Source: CAJXII01 sp965242915 (GTDB lineage: Bacteria > Campylobacterota > Campylobacteria > Campylobacterales > Arcobacteraceae). Taken from it: a stretch of DNA of 14,219 nucleotides. Of the stretch, positions 7,896 to 14,219 are shown one piece after another. The DNA lies in assembly GCA_965242915.1 (NCBI GenBank), contig CBDETN010000001.1, positions 1 to 14,219 of the forward strand, read 5' to 3'. The position numbers were made by a program, and so were the translations under genes. The first letter of the stretch is position 1, and each line of letters opens with the position of its first letter. Under the pieces are notes generated by a model, which saw only the letters and a list, made by a program, of their open reading frames with translations, made no database searches and was not told where the DNA came from.

Positions 7896-7999
7896 GGGGA
7901 CTTCTAAAAATAGGTCCTAAGCTTATAAAATTCTAGTAAATCAGAAACATCTATGAAACATTAATAAATATGTCCTCAAAATAATCATAAAGAAACTAC

Positions 8000-8020
8000 C
8001 CTTAAACCCTTTATTTAAGG
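8000..8020. repeat. Hairpin in the IS5b leader
   Basis: CCTTAAA (8000-8006) pairs with TTTAAGG (8014-8020) over a 7-nt loop. It lies upstream of the likely promoter of the IS5b transposase, so it could block transcription or translation reading in from the host. Function is inferred. Confidence 0.4.
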
Positions 8021-8041
8021 TATCTAAGATGCAATTTTAGC

Positions 8042-8047
8042 TATAAT
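8042..8047 (+). promoter_or_regulatory. Putative -10 box TATAAT of the IS5b transposase
   Basis: A perfect TATAAT 34 bp before the ATG at 8082. No clear -35 box; the upstream sequence is AT-rich. Confidence 0.4.
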
Positions 8048-8081
8048 TACACTATAAATTATCGTAAAAAGTGAGTATATT

Positions 8082-9119
8082 ATGGCAGGATTATTTGATT
8101 ATGAATTTCAACTTGATGAGATTAAAAAACATCAACCACCTTTACAAAAGTTAAATGAGATTATAGATTGGGAACTATTTAGAGAACCTATTGAAGAGGC
8201 TTTTGCTAAAGAGAATAAAAAGAGTAATGCAGGTAGAAAACCATATGATAAATTATTACTATTTAAAATAATAATTTTACAACGATACTATAATTTAAGC
8301 GATGAACAAACAGAATTCCAAATAAAAGATAGATTATCATTCTTGGATTTTCTAGGTTTACAAATAGGTGATAATGTACCTGATAGAAATACAATTTGGC
8401 TATTTAAAGAGGAACTAAAAAAGAATGATTTATCTAAAAGATTATTTGATACATTTACTTCTAAACTGATATCCAATGGTGTTATAGCTAAAGAAGGAAC
8501 ACTTGTTGATGCAAGCTTTGTAAAAGTACCTAAACAAAGAAATAAACGAATTGATAATGCCGATATTAAAAAGGGAGCTGTTCCTTTAGAATTTGGAAAG
8601 AATAAAAATAAACTATCTCAAAAAGACACAGATGCTAGATGGGTAACAAAATATAAAACTAGAGAATTCGGATATAAAGACCATATATCAGTTGATCAAA
8701 AAACTAAAGTTATAACAAACTATACAGTTACACCATCATCGACTCATGATTCACAAACTATCAAAGATTTAATCAATGAAGATGATACTACATTATATGC
8801 AGACTCAGCATATAAATCAATTGAGATAGAAGATTATCTCAAAGAAAAGAATGTAAACTCAAAAGTAATAAAAAGAGCCTATAGAAATAAACCACTTACA
8901 AATTCCCAACATAAACAAAATTATAAATATTCAAAAACAAGAGTAAGAGTAGAACATATATTTGGTACTATAAAAACATCATTAAATAATGGTCTTTCTT
9001 TAAAGTGCATAGGATTAGAAAGAATCAAATCCATAACAGGACTTCTCAATCTCACCTATAATCTACTGAGGTACGAACAATTAGTTAGATTAAAGGGTGT
9101 ACCTATTATGAAAATTTGA
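8082..9119 (+). CDS. IS5-family transposase (IS5b), intact
   Basis: 345 residues, full length. The layout matches the IS5a enzyme: an N-terminal block with GRKPYDKLLLFKIIILQRYY and NLSDEQTEFQIKDR, then a core with Asp143 (LVDASFVKVPKQRN), Asp241 (LYADSAYKS) and Glu291 (RVRVEHIFGT), and the LNLTYNLLRYEQL tail. No frameshift or missing catalytic residue. The ribosome site is weak (GTGAG about 10 bp before the ATG). Compared with IS5a many blocks are conserved, but substitutions are scattered along the whole length, so the two are separate members of one subgroup rather than copies of a single element. Likely functional, and responsible for disrupting the IS4 transposase around it. Confidence 0.93.
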   Translation: MAGLFDYEFQLDEIKKHQPPLQKLNEIIDWELFREPIEEAFAKENKKSNAGRKPYDKLLLFKIIILQRYYNLSDEQTEFQIKDRLSFLDFLGLQIGDNVPDRNTIWLFKEELKKNDLSKRLFDTFTSKLISNGVIAKEGTLVDASFVKVPKQRNKRIDNADIKKGAVPLEFGKNKNKLSQKDTDARWVTKYKTREFGYKDHISVDQKTKVITNYTVTPSSTHDSQTIKDLINEDDTTLYADSAYKSIEIEDYLKEKNVNSKVIKRAYRNKPLTNSQHKQNYKYSKTRVRVEHIFGTIKTSLNNGLSLKCIGLERIKSITGLLNLTYNLLRYEQLVRLKGVPIMKI

Positions 9120-9293
9120 TAAATAATCAATAAAATAGTGATTTGAATCACTACTTTAACTGGATAGCAGAGATTAATTATGGTTCAAACTATGATATCA
9201 TTTCAAATCAATTTTTTAAAATGCATATCCAATATTTTTCTTGTATAAATTAGAAAGTTTATTTCTAAACTCTATTTTTAGAGGTTCCCTTAA

Positions 9294-9838
9294 AAATTAG
9301 ATTTATACAAGTGATTTTAGATACTGGTGAAGTTGAAGTACTAGCTGCTAATGTACTAGATAATAAGAAACTCCAAACAACAGATTTTAAAGAGTTATAT
9401 GCTAAAAGGTGGGGAATAGAGACATATTACGATGTATTAAAAAATAGACTATATTTGGAAAACTTTACAGGATTAACAGCACTTGCCGTTAAACAAGATT
9501 TTTATGCCACTATATTTTTGACAAACTATGAATCATCAGTGACATACGATACAAATGAAGAATTAAAAGAAAAAACCAAAGATAATAAATATATACAAAA
9601 AGTAAATAAAGCAATATCATTTAATGCTATTAAATATAAAGCATTTGATCTATTTTATTCAGATGCTCCACACGATGAAGTACTTGAGCAATTAGAGAAG
9701 TTATTTTTAACAAATACAATAGTGATTAGACCTGATAGAAAATCAAAACCTAGACTGGATAAAGATGCTCAAAAATCTACAATAGCTACAAATTCGATAA
9801 ATTTTTTAAAAAGAAAAAAGAAAAATGTTGGTAACTAA
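9294..9838 (+). pseudogene. IS4-family transposase, 3' part
   Basis: Continuation of the gene that begins at 7077, in the same frame once IS5b is removed. It carries the catalytic Glu in YAKRWGIETYYDVLKNRL, the signature region of IS4 enzymes, followed by the LENFTG block and a basic C-terminus with FLKRKKKNVGN before TAA at 9836-9838. The GTG at 9311 would be only an apparent start with no ribosome site. On its own this piece lacks both catalytic Asp and cannot act. Confidence 0.85.
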
Positions 9839-9904
9839 ACAGCTTATACAAAGGGTTTATAATGATAAAAAGCTTAACTTAATGGCGTTGGAGGTTCCCT
9901 TAAG

Positions 9905-12004
9905 TCAAAATAATAGTTTTTTCTTCCAGATACTCATTTGAGAAACACTATGTTGAAACTTACGATTTGTCTCTTTTATCACAAAAGGTACATCTATAGT
10001 ATCAAGTAGTTCAAACTTATCTTCTAAGTTTATTTTTAAAGTATCTAAAGTTTTAACTTCTACATTATCTTTTAAAAATCCTCCAAGCCAGTTCTCTTTT
10101 TGAGTATAAGCTTCTAACCAAGTATAAGGTGATAATAAAACTAATAAACCATCTTTATTTACTCTTTTTGGAATATCATCTAAAAACTTTTGAGGATAAT
10201 ATAATCTATCTATTAGATTTGAACAAAAAATTAAATCATAAGCACTATATAACTCTTTTAAGTTACAAGCATCTCCTTGCATAAAAGTTACTTTTTCTTT
10301 TATATGCTCTAAATTAAACTCTTTTAATGAAATAGTTTTTTCATCAAATAAATCTCCTTCAGTAGCAATTTTAAAAGTTAGATTTTCATATTTTTTTAGT
10401 TTTATTCCTACATTTATAAAATTTGTTGAAAAATCAATTCCTAAAACCTCATCAAAAGTATGTGCTAGTTCAAAAGTACTACGCCCTACTGAACAACCTA
10501 AATCAAGTGCTTTTTTTGTATTTATATTTTTTAAATATGGTTTTAAAAGATCAACTGAGTTTTTAGGAAAATTCATAACTCCAAAATTTTCTTGTCCGTA
10601 ATGAAACTCACAATATTGTGAGATTTGTTCATCTGTTTCGTATACATTGTCATTTAGTCTGACTCTATATTCATTTAAAGAACTTACATATCTAAACCCT
10701 GCATGTTGAAAAAAATGTTTTCTAAAAGCATATCTAGCTTCTCGTAAAGTCTCATTTCCAAGTGAAATAAAAGAACCACCTTTCATCAAGACGTGTCTAT
10801 CATCAAAAGTAGGAGTTGTAAAATCATCATAAGCGTTATGAGTCTTAAAACCATCATAAGGATACATTGGTGTTAAACTCCACTGCCAAACATTTCCTAT
10901 AACATCATAAAACTCTTCAAACTTATATTTATCTACTGGAGCTTGATTAAAATATCTAAGTCCTATGTTTGCTTCACTTTGTTTCGCATTTACAAAATCA
11001 TATAATCTATAATATTCATCTTCACTTGGAAGTCTAACCTCATATCCAAGCTTTTCACTTTTGTATTTACAAAAAGCTTCTGCTTCATATACATTTATAT
11101 CAACTGGATAATTTAAAGGTAAAGGTACAACCCTATTTATCTCTCTTAGAAAATATTCATCTTTTTCCTTTACCCAAAAAGGTGGCATTTTTGCTTGTGA
11201 AAAATCTAACCAGTTTAAAGCATCTTTTGAAAAGTATTTTAATTTTGAGTATCCACCATCTTTTACAAACTCTAAAAACTCTCCATTTGATACTAAGTAT
11301 TTACTAGCTTTAAAATCATTTATTTGTGCTTTATGAAAAGAAAATTCATTATCCCAACCATAATAAATAGGATTTTTATGATCTTTTTGAAGTAAAACTT
11401 CTGCACCTTTTACTTTACATAAGATATTTTGTGGATAAGTACTACATGCTTCATTATTATAAGTAAAAATTTCTTCTTCTTTTAAAAACTTCAAATCTAG
11501 TTCTCTTAGTAAAACAGATGAAGTCTCTATATGGATATTTTGATGTTCAATTCCCATCAAAATAATCCAAATAGAAGAATCCCAATTAATTGGCATAGTA
11601 AATTCTAAAGTATCAATAAGCTCTAAAACTATTTGTTTTACTTCATCTCTATAAGTTTTTGTTTCTTCATAAGTAGGCCAAGCATAGTTTTCTTTATTTA
11701 AATCATCCCAAGACATCTCATCTACACCAATAGCAAAAATAGACTCATAAGCTTTTTGAACTCTCGCATTTGTGATACTTGCAACACTTAGTTTATTTAT
11801 ATAAAAAGTTGCAGTATGCCCATAATAAAAGATAAGGTGATGTCTTAATTTATTTGGTTGCTCATATAAAAACTTTGTATCTTTTAGCAAATCATATATT
11901 TTTTCATCAAGTTCATAAGTTTGAATAAAATACTCTCGTATCTCTTTACGTTTTTCTTCTACTGTACCTATTTCTAAATTTATCGTATTCTTTATATAGT
12001 TCAT
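9905..12004 (-). CDS. ovoA: OvoA: 5-histidylcysteine sulfoxide synthase / mercaptohistidine N-methyltransferase
   Basis: 699 residues, the usual length for bifunctional OvoA. OvoA is a non-haem iron enzyme that couples cysteine and histidine with O2 to 5-histidylcysteine sulfoxide; after a separate lyase (OvoB) releases the mercaptohistidine, its C-terminal domain methylates it to ovothiol A, a small antioxidant thiol. Domains: DinB-like, about 20-170, with iron-binding HxxxHxE as H154, H158, E160 and a further conserved His in the RHHLIFYYGH region (55-63); formylglycine-generating-enzyme-like sulfoxide synthase domain, about 200-440, with GNVWQW (370-375) and GGSF (409-412); SAM methyltransferase, about 475-699, with ALDLGCSVGRST (499-510) and FCSNLIDRL (593-601). 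ATG at 12004 follows AAGG in aaggtaaaaaatg. It looks soluble, with no signal peptide. OvoB is not in the window. The stop codon TGA is two-thirds IS sequence, yet the protein appears complete. Confidence 0.93.
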   Translation of the reverse strand: MNYIKNTINLEIGTVEEKRKEIREYFIQTYELDEKIYDLLKDTKFLYEQPNKLRHHLIFYYGHTATFYINKLSVASITNARVQKAYESIFAIGVDEMSWDDLNKENYAWPTYEETKTYRDEVKQIVLELIDTLEFTMPINWDSSIWIILMGIEHQNIHIETSSVLLRELDLKFLKEEEIFTYNNEACSTYPQNILCKVKGAEVLLQKDHKNPIYYGWDNEFSFHKAQINDFKASKYLVSNGEFLEFVKDGGYSKLKYFSKDALNWLDFSQAKMPPFWVKEKDEYFLREINRVVPLPLNYPVDINVYEAEAFCKYKSEKLGYEVRLPSEDEYYRLYDFVNAKQSEANIGLRYFNQAPVDKYKFEEFYDVIGNVWQWSLTPMYPYDGFKTHNAYDDFTTPTFDDRHVLMKGGSFISLGNETLREARYAFRKHFFQHAGFRYVSSLNEYRVRLNDNVYETDEQISQYCEFHYGQENFGVMNFPKNSVDLLKPYLKNINTKKALDLGCSVGRSTFELAHTFDEVLGIDFSTNFINVGIKLKKYENLTFKIATEGDLFDEKTISLKEFNLEHIKEKVTFMQGDACNLKELYSAYDLIFCSNLIDRLYYPQKFLDDIPKRVNKDGLLVLLSPYTWLEAYTQKENWLGGFLKDNVEVKTLDTLKINLEDKFELLDTIDVPFVIKETNRKFQHSVSQMSIWKKKLLF

Positions 12005-12022
12005 TTTTTACCTTATTTGCAT

Positions 12023-12037
12023 TTTCACAAAGTGAAA
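12023..12037. repeat. Small hairpin in the ovoA leader
   Basis: TTTCAC (12023-12028) pairs with GTGAAA (12032-12037) over a 3-nt loop, 19 bp before the ovoA start codon and outside its ribosome site. It may be an operator half-site pair or a leader structure; I recognise no regulator. Confidence 0.35.
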
Positions 12038-12059
12038 TGTATCAATTTAATGTGTACTG

Positions 12060-12065
12060 TTTATA
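12060..12065 (-). promoter_or_regulatory. Putative -10 box TATAAA for ovoA
   Basis: On the minus strand TATAAA lies about 56 bp before the ovoA ATG in a very AT-rich stretch. There is no convincing -35 box. This is the best candidate between ovoA and the rraA relic. Confidence 0.3.
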
Positions 12066-12105
12066 ATATATAAAATTGTAACAAAAACTTATTACAAATT
12101 AATTG

Positions 12106-12371
12106 CTAAACAATCTTTTGTTTTGTTAAAACAATTCAATCAGTATCTGCATATACATAATTGCTAGTATTAAACTGTACTCCACAAAAAGAAAGTTCTA
12201 CATTCCTTTCATCTTTTGTTACTGGAATATATTTTCTCCTACAACTGCACAGTATTCATTTTGGACATCAACTACTACTATTTTTCCTGTTCCATAGTTT
12301 GTAAATTCGTTGTCTAATACATAAATTTTATCTGGATAATCATCACAAAGGTCTGCTGTAAAAAAAATCAT
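12106..12371 (-). pseudogene. rraA: Relic of rraA (RraA-family protein), two deletions and a nonsense codon
   Basis: The 5' end is well kept: ATG at 12371 with AAAGGA about 8 bp upstream, then FFTADLCDDYPDKIYVLDNE, the N-terminal signature of RraA proteins (RNase E inhibitor-like or aldolase-like trimeric fold). About 30 residues are then missing before TGKIVVVDVQNEYCAVVGEN, which corresponds to the central VVDGGG/VVDVQNEYC region. A second gap of about 60 residues, including the GxVRD active-site segment, is followed in another frame by PVTKDERNVELSFCGVQF and NYVYADTD, then TGA where the family has Gly (ADxDGI), and a normal-looking tail IVLTKQKIV with TAG at 12106-12108. The first frame ends at TAA 12219-12221, giving a 50-residue peptide without catalytic parts. 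It lies about 100 bp upstream of ovoA on the same strand. RraA membership is confident; the exact original function is not. Confidence 0.8.
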
Positions 12372-12684
12372 TAGTTTAGTCCTTTTAATTATTTAGTTAC
12401 TTTTATATATGATTATCTCATTTTACTATTAATATATTCTTAGTTAAACACTATTTTTATACAAATATATAGGTAAATCCGACCAAATTCAAATAAGCAC
12501 TATCAATAGTCAGTAAATAAAGGATTTAGTAATTTTTGGGTTAGATAAAATTATTAACTTTTAGTTTTATTTAAGGATCGTAGTTGTTTTTACTAATTTG
12601 ACTATTTTTAGAGTGAGCTTTATTATTAGTAAATCTAAATTCTCATCTAAAATTAATAAAAATATTAATAATTGATATAATAAC
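12372..12684. other. AT-rich spacer without a recognisable gene
   Basis: The leader of the rraA relic (AGGA ribosome site near 12380) and the 3' flank of the IS4-like transposase. The outer end of that IS should lie here, but its partner end is beyond the window, so no inverted repeat can be assigned. I see no further coding. Confidence 0.5.
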
Positions 12685-13431
12685 TTAACTTTCGCACCTA
12701 AAACCAAGCAATTTAGCAGTCACATCCTTTAAAGTATCAATGATAGTGGTAAAATCATCATTTCTATTGATTACTTCTTCTATTTGTGCTATTTTATCAA
12801 GTATAGCTATAAATGTTTGCATAGCAATTGCTAGAGTATGAAGTTCACATTCTAAATCTTTAAATAATCCACCAATTGTTTTAGGTTCATGACTGATACG
12901 ATTGATATAACTGACAATATTATATGTAAAAAACGATAGTGTAATTCTAGCTATTAGTGCTTCATAGATTCTATTTTCTTCTTTACCAAATCCAAAGTGT
13001 TCGCGAAGTTCTTTGTAGCCTTGCTCTATATCCCATCTTCTTCTATAAGTATCAATAATAACTTCATCACTAATATCTAAATCAGTAGATATTATAGGTA
13101 TTAATTTCTCTTGCGTTTTTAAAAATACTATCTTAACCTTACTGGCTTTTTTATGTTCAACTACTACTGAAAAGTATTTATATTTAATTTTTTTACCATA
13201 AGTACTAGACTTGATATTTTTTAATTTCTTAGACTTTTCATAGATACCATTAAGAGTTTTTCTCTCCCCAATAAAGTTCCATATTTTATTATTGTTTGCT
13301 ACTCTTGTAATAACTTTTAATCCTAAATCATTCATCTCTTTTATAAATGAAGGTTTAGAGTACCAACTATCGATAAGTAGATAATCAGCATATATACCGC
13401 TATTCACAGCTCTTTTAATCATATCTATAGC
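12685..13431 (-). pseudogene. IS4-like transposase, 5' part cut off by IS481 copy 2
   Basis: The frame runs from the IS481 junction at 13431 (AIDMIKRAV...) to TAA at 12685-12687, about 248 codons. It has the second catalytic Asp in LLIDSWYSKPSF (residue 18 from the apparent ATG at 13422) and the catalytic Glu in YRRRWDIEQGYKELREHFGF (Glu133), followed by a long helical C-terminus (LHTLAIAMQTFIAILDKI). The N-terminal region with the first Asp is missing and should lie beyond the inserted element, outside the window. The apparent ATG at 13422 is an internal Met with no ribosome site. It differs from the IS4-type element at 6918 and from the remnant at 1583, so it is a third member of this superfamily. 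Confidence 0.82.
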
Positions 13432-14219
13432 TGTCTAGTTTCACCACGTTATGGTTGCCTAGTTACATAAATAAGAAAGCGATAGCTTAACAACATAATT
13501 GTAAAATCTTTACAGCAAATAAGGATTTTAAAAATGCCACAAGTCTATCACTCTAATGCTAGAACAAACCAGCATGTAAGAGAAATAATACAACAATCTA
13601 ATTTAACAAATGTTGAATTAGCAAATAATTATAATGTGAATGTTAAAACTATCGCCAAGCATAAAAATAGAGATTTTTTAAATGATAAAAGTTCAAGACC
13701 AAAAAGAATCCATTATGCTCTAACACCTTTAGAAAAAGAGTTAATTAAAGTAGTCAGAACAATGACTTGGATGGAGTTAGATGACTTAGCAGATACAATC
13801 GTTGATATTATTCCAAATGCAAATAGAAGTAATGTTTATCGTACTTTAAAAGCCTTTGATATAAACAGAGTTCCACAAGAGCAAAAAGAAAAAGCTAAAA
13901 AGTTCAAAGAGTATGAGCCTGGTTATTTACATATAGATGTAACTTACTTACCAAAGTTTGACAAGCAAAAATATTACCTATTTGTAGCAATAGACAGGGC
14001 TACAAGGCTACTTTACTATAAAGTGTATGAGAATAAGACAGCAGCAAATGCAGTATCTTTTCTAAAAGAATGTAAAGAATTTTTTCCATTTTACCTAACT
14101 CATATATTAACAGATAATGGACTGGAATTTACTGATAAGTGGGCAAGAGGAAAAGGTTTTGTAAGTGGTAATCATAAGTTTGATGTAGAGTGTAAAGATG
14201 ATGAGATAGAACATAGGCT
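13432..14219 (+). mobile_element. IS481-type insertion sequence, copy 2 (runs off window)
   Basis: It begins with the same terminal repeat as the transposase-proximal end of copy 1 (TGTCTAGTTTCACCACGTT) and matches copy 1 nearly base for base through the leader, with an A/T difference around 13470 and scattered, mostly synonymous differences in the gene. The orientation is opposite to copy 1. If the duplication is again 6 bp, it would be TATAGC at 13426-13431; the other side is not visible. Confidence 0.87.
13534..14219 (+). CDS. IS481-type DDE transposase, 5' part (3' end outside window)
   Basis: ATG at 13534 follows AAGGA in aaggattttaaaaatg. 228 complete codons are visible, in frame to the last base. 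The residues match copy 1: N-terminal helix-turn-helix, Asp135 in LHIDVTYLP and Asp194 in LTDNGLEF. The catalytic Glu and the poly-A site where copy 1 is frameshifted lie just past the window edge, so it cannot be said whether this copy is intact. Several third-position differences from copy 1, for example in the DNGLEF region, show the two are not a recent or assembly-made duplicate. It may have been the active source of copy 1, or the reverse. Confidence 0.9.
   Translation, partial: MPQVYHSNARTNQHVREIIQQSNLTNVELANNYNVNVKTIAKHKNRDFLNDKSSRPKRIHYALTPLEKELIKVVRTMTWMELDDLADTIVDIIPNANRSNVYRTLKAFDINRVPQEQKEKAKKFKEYEPGYLHIDVTYLPKFDKQKYYLFVAIDRATRLLYYKVYENKTAANAVSFLKECKEFFPFYLTHILTDNGLEFTDKWARGKGFVSGNHKFDVECKDDEIEHR

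Larger units (their letters stand above)
7896..9289 (+). mobile_element. IS5-type insertion sequence b (1394 bp), complete
   Basis: Ends are GGGGACTTCTAAAAATAG (left) and the complement of GGGAACCTCTAAAAATAG (right), with 2 mismatches in 18. It has one intact transposase gene and clean 4-bp target duplications. It is the youngest layer of the nest, since nothing interrupts it. Confidence 0.92.
6918..9891 (+). mobile_element. IS4-type insertion sequence, interrupted by IS5b
   Basis: Perfect 19-bp terminal inverted repeats, CCAACGCCATTAAGTTAAG at 6918-6936 and its complement at 9873-9891, with a 9-bp direct repeat outside. Its own length without IS5b is about 1.58 kb, normal for IS4 elements. 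It encodes one transposase, now in two pieces. Confidence 0.9.
4567..9906 (-). mobile_element. IS256-type element (zinc-ribbon variant), interrupted by three other IS
   Basis: Left inverted repeat 4567-4593, with core ATGGGTGCATAA and outer GACTTAATT. The right repeat is split: the inner part is 5604-5623 and the outer part, TTAAGTC, is 9900-9906. Rejoined, the two repeats match at 26 of 27 positions. Own length without insertions is about 1064 bp. The element abuts ovoA so closely that its outermost bases supply two bases of the ovoA stop codon. Confidence 0.8.

Noticed and set aside
5628..9289. IS5a and IS5b as two copies of the same element.
   Set aside because: The transposases share the motif layout but differ at many positions throughout, and the left ends differ (GGGCATC against GGGGACT). 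They are separate members of one subgroup.
9311..9838. A stand-alone 175-codon gene with GTG start.
   Set aside because: No ribosome site. It is the 3' part of the IS4 transposase and joins the part at 7205-7895 in frame when IS5b is removed.
4006..12138. TGA possibly read as Gly (as in some candidate phyla): TGA stands at a conserved Gly both in the IS30 DNG motif (4006-4008) and in the rraA tail (12136-12138).
   Set aside because: Other genes end at TGA exactly where the family ends (the transposase at 921-923, ovoA, IS5b), ovoA and the IS5 genes have no internal TGA, and the rraA copy is already destroyed by deletions. Two GGA-to-TGA mutations in dead genes are the simpler reading.
2049..14219. 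A composite transposon bounded by the two IS481 copies carrying ovoA as cargo.
   Set aside because: Copy 1 has its own 6-bp target duplication on both sides, showing independent insertion, and the block carries normal chromosomal remnants. Inverted copies alone are not enough.
1..14219. CRISPR arrays, tRNA or rRNA genes, toxin-antitoxin or defence systems, phage or plasmid genes.
   Set aside because: No regularly spaced repeats, no cloverleaf or rRNA core sequences, and no protein motifs of such systems were seen on either strand.

Overview
The window is a very AT-rich stretch of bacterial chromosome that has been overrun by insertion sequences (IS). Only one ordinary metabolic gene is intact: a full-length ovoA-type gene (ovothiol biosynthesis). 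The strong A/T codon bias, a TTG start, AAGGA-type ribosome sites and the flavour of the transposases suggest an Arcobacter-like member of the Campylobacterota. That assignment is inference; no rRNA or other marker gene is present.

Layout. 1-923: 3' part of an IS1182/IS4-like transposase that seems to lack its first catalytic Asp. 924-1582: AT-rich DNA with one unrecognised small ORF. 1583-3175: remnant of an IS4-superfamily transposase, split by an IS481-type element (2049-3138) with a 6-bp target duplication. 3176-4330: IS30-type element with a nonsense codon in its catalytic motif. 4300-4503: unrecognised ORF. 4567-9906: a nest in which an IS256-type element (zinc-ribbon variant) has its right inverted repeat split by an IS5-type element (IS5a), whose right target copy is split by an IS4-type element, which is itself split by a second IS5-type element (IS5b). 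9905-12004: ovoA on the minus strand. 12106-12371: a relic of rraA. 12685-13431: an IS4-like transposase cut off at its 5' side by a second IS481-type copy (13432 to the window end).

The IS order can be reconstructed because target duplications are still readable: 8 bp (7/8 matching) around the IS256-type element, 4 bp (one copy altered by a base) around IS5a, 9 bp around the IS4 element, 4 bp around IS5b and 6 bp around the first IS481 element. Taking out IS5b restores one continuous IS4 transposase frame. Taking out everything restores the 3' end of ovoA, and shows that the IS256-type element landed inside the ovoA stop codon, replacing an inferred TAG with TGA without changing the protein.

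Only the two IS5-type transposases look fully intact and possibly active. The second IS481 copy is intact as far as it is visible. The others carry a frameshift, nonsense codon, deletion or insertion. Three of the frameshifts fall at poly-A runs that are one A short, so sequencing error must be excluded before these are called dead. I see no CRISPR array, tRNA, rRNA, defence system or cargo operon, and no convincing new biological system. The interest lies in the layered insertion history and its effect on ovoA and rraA.
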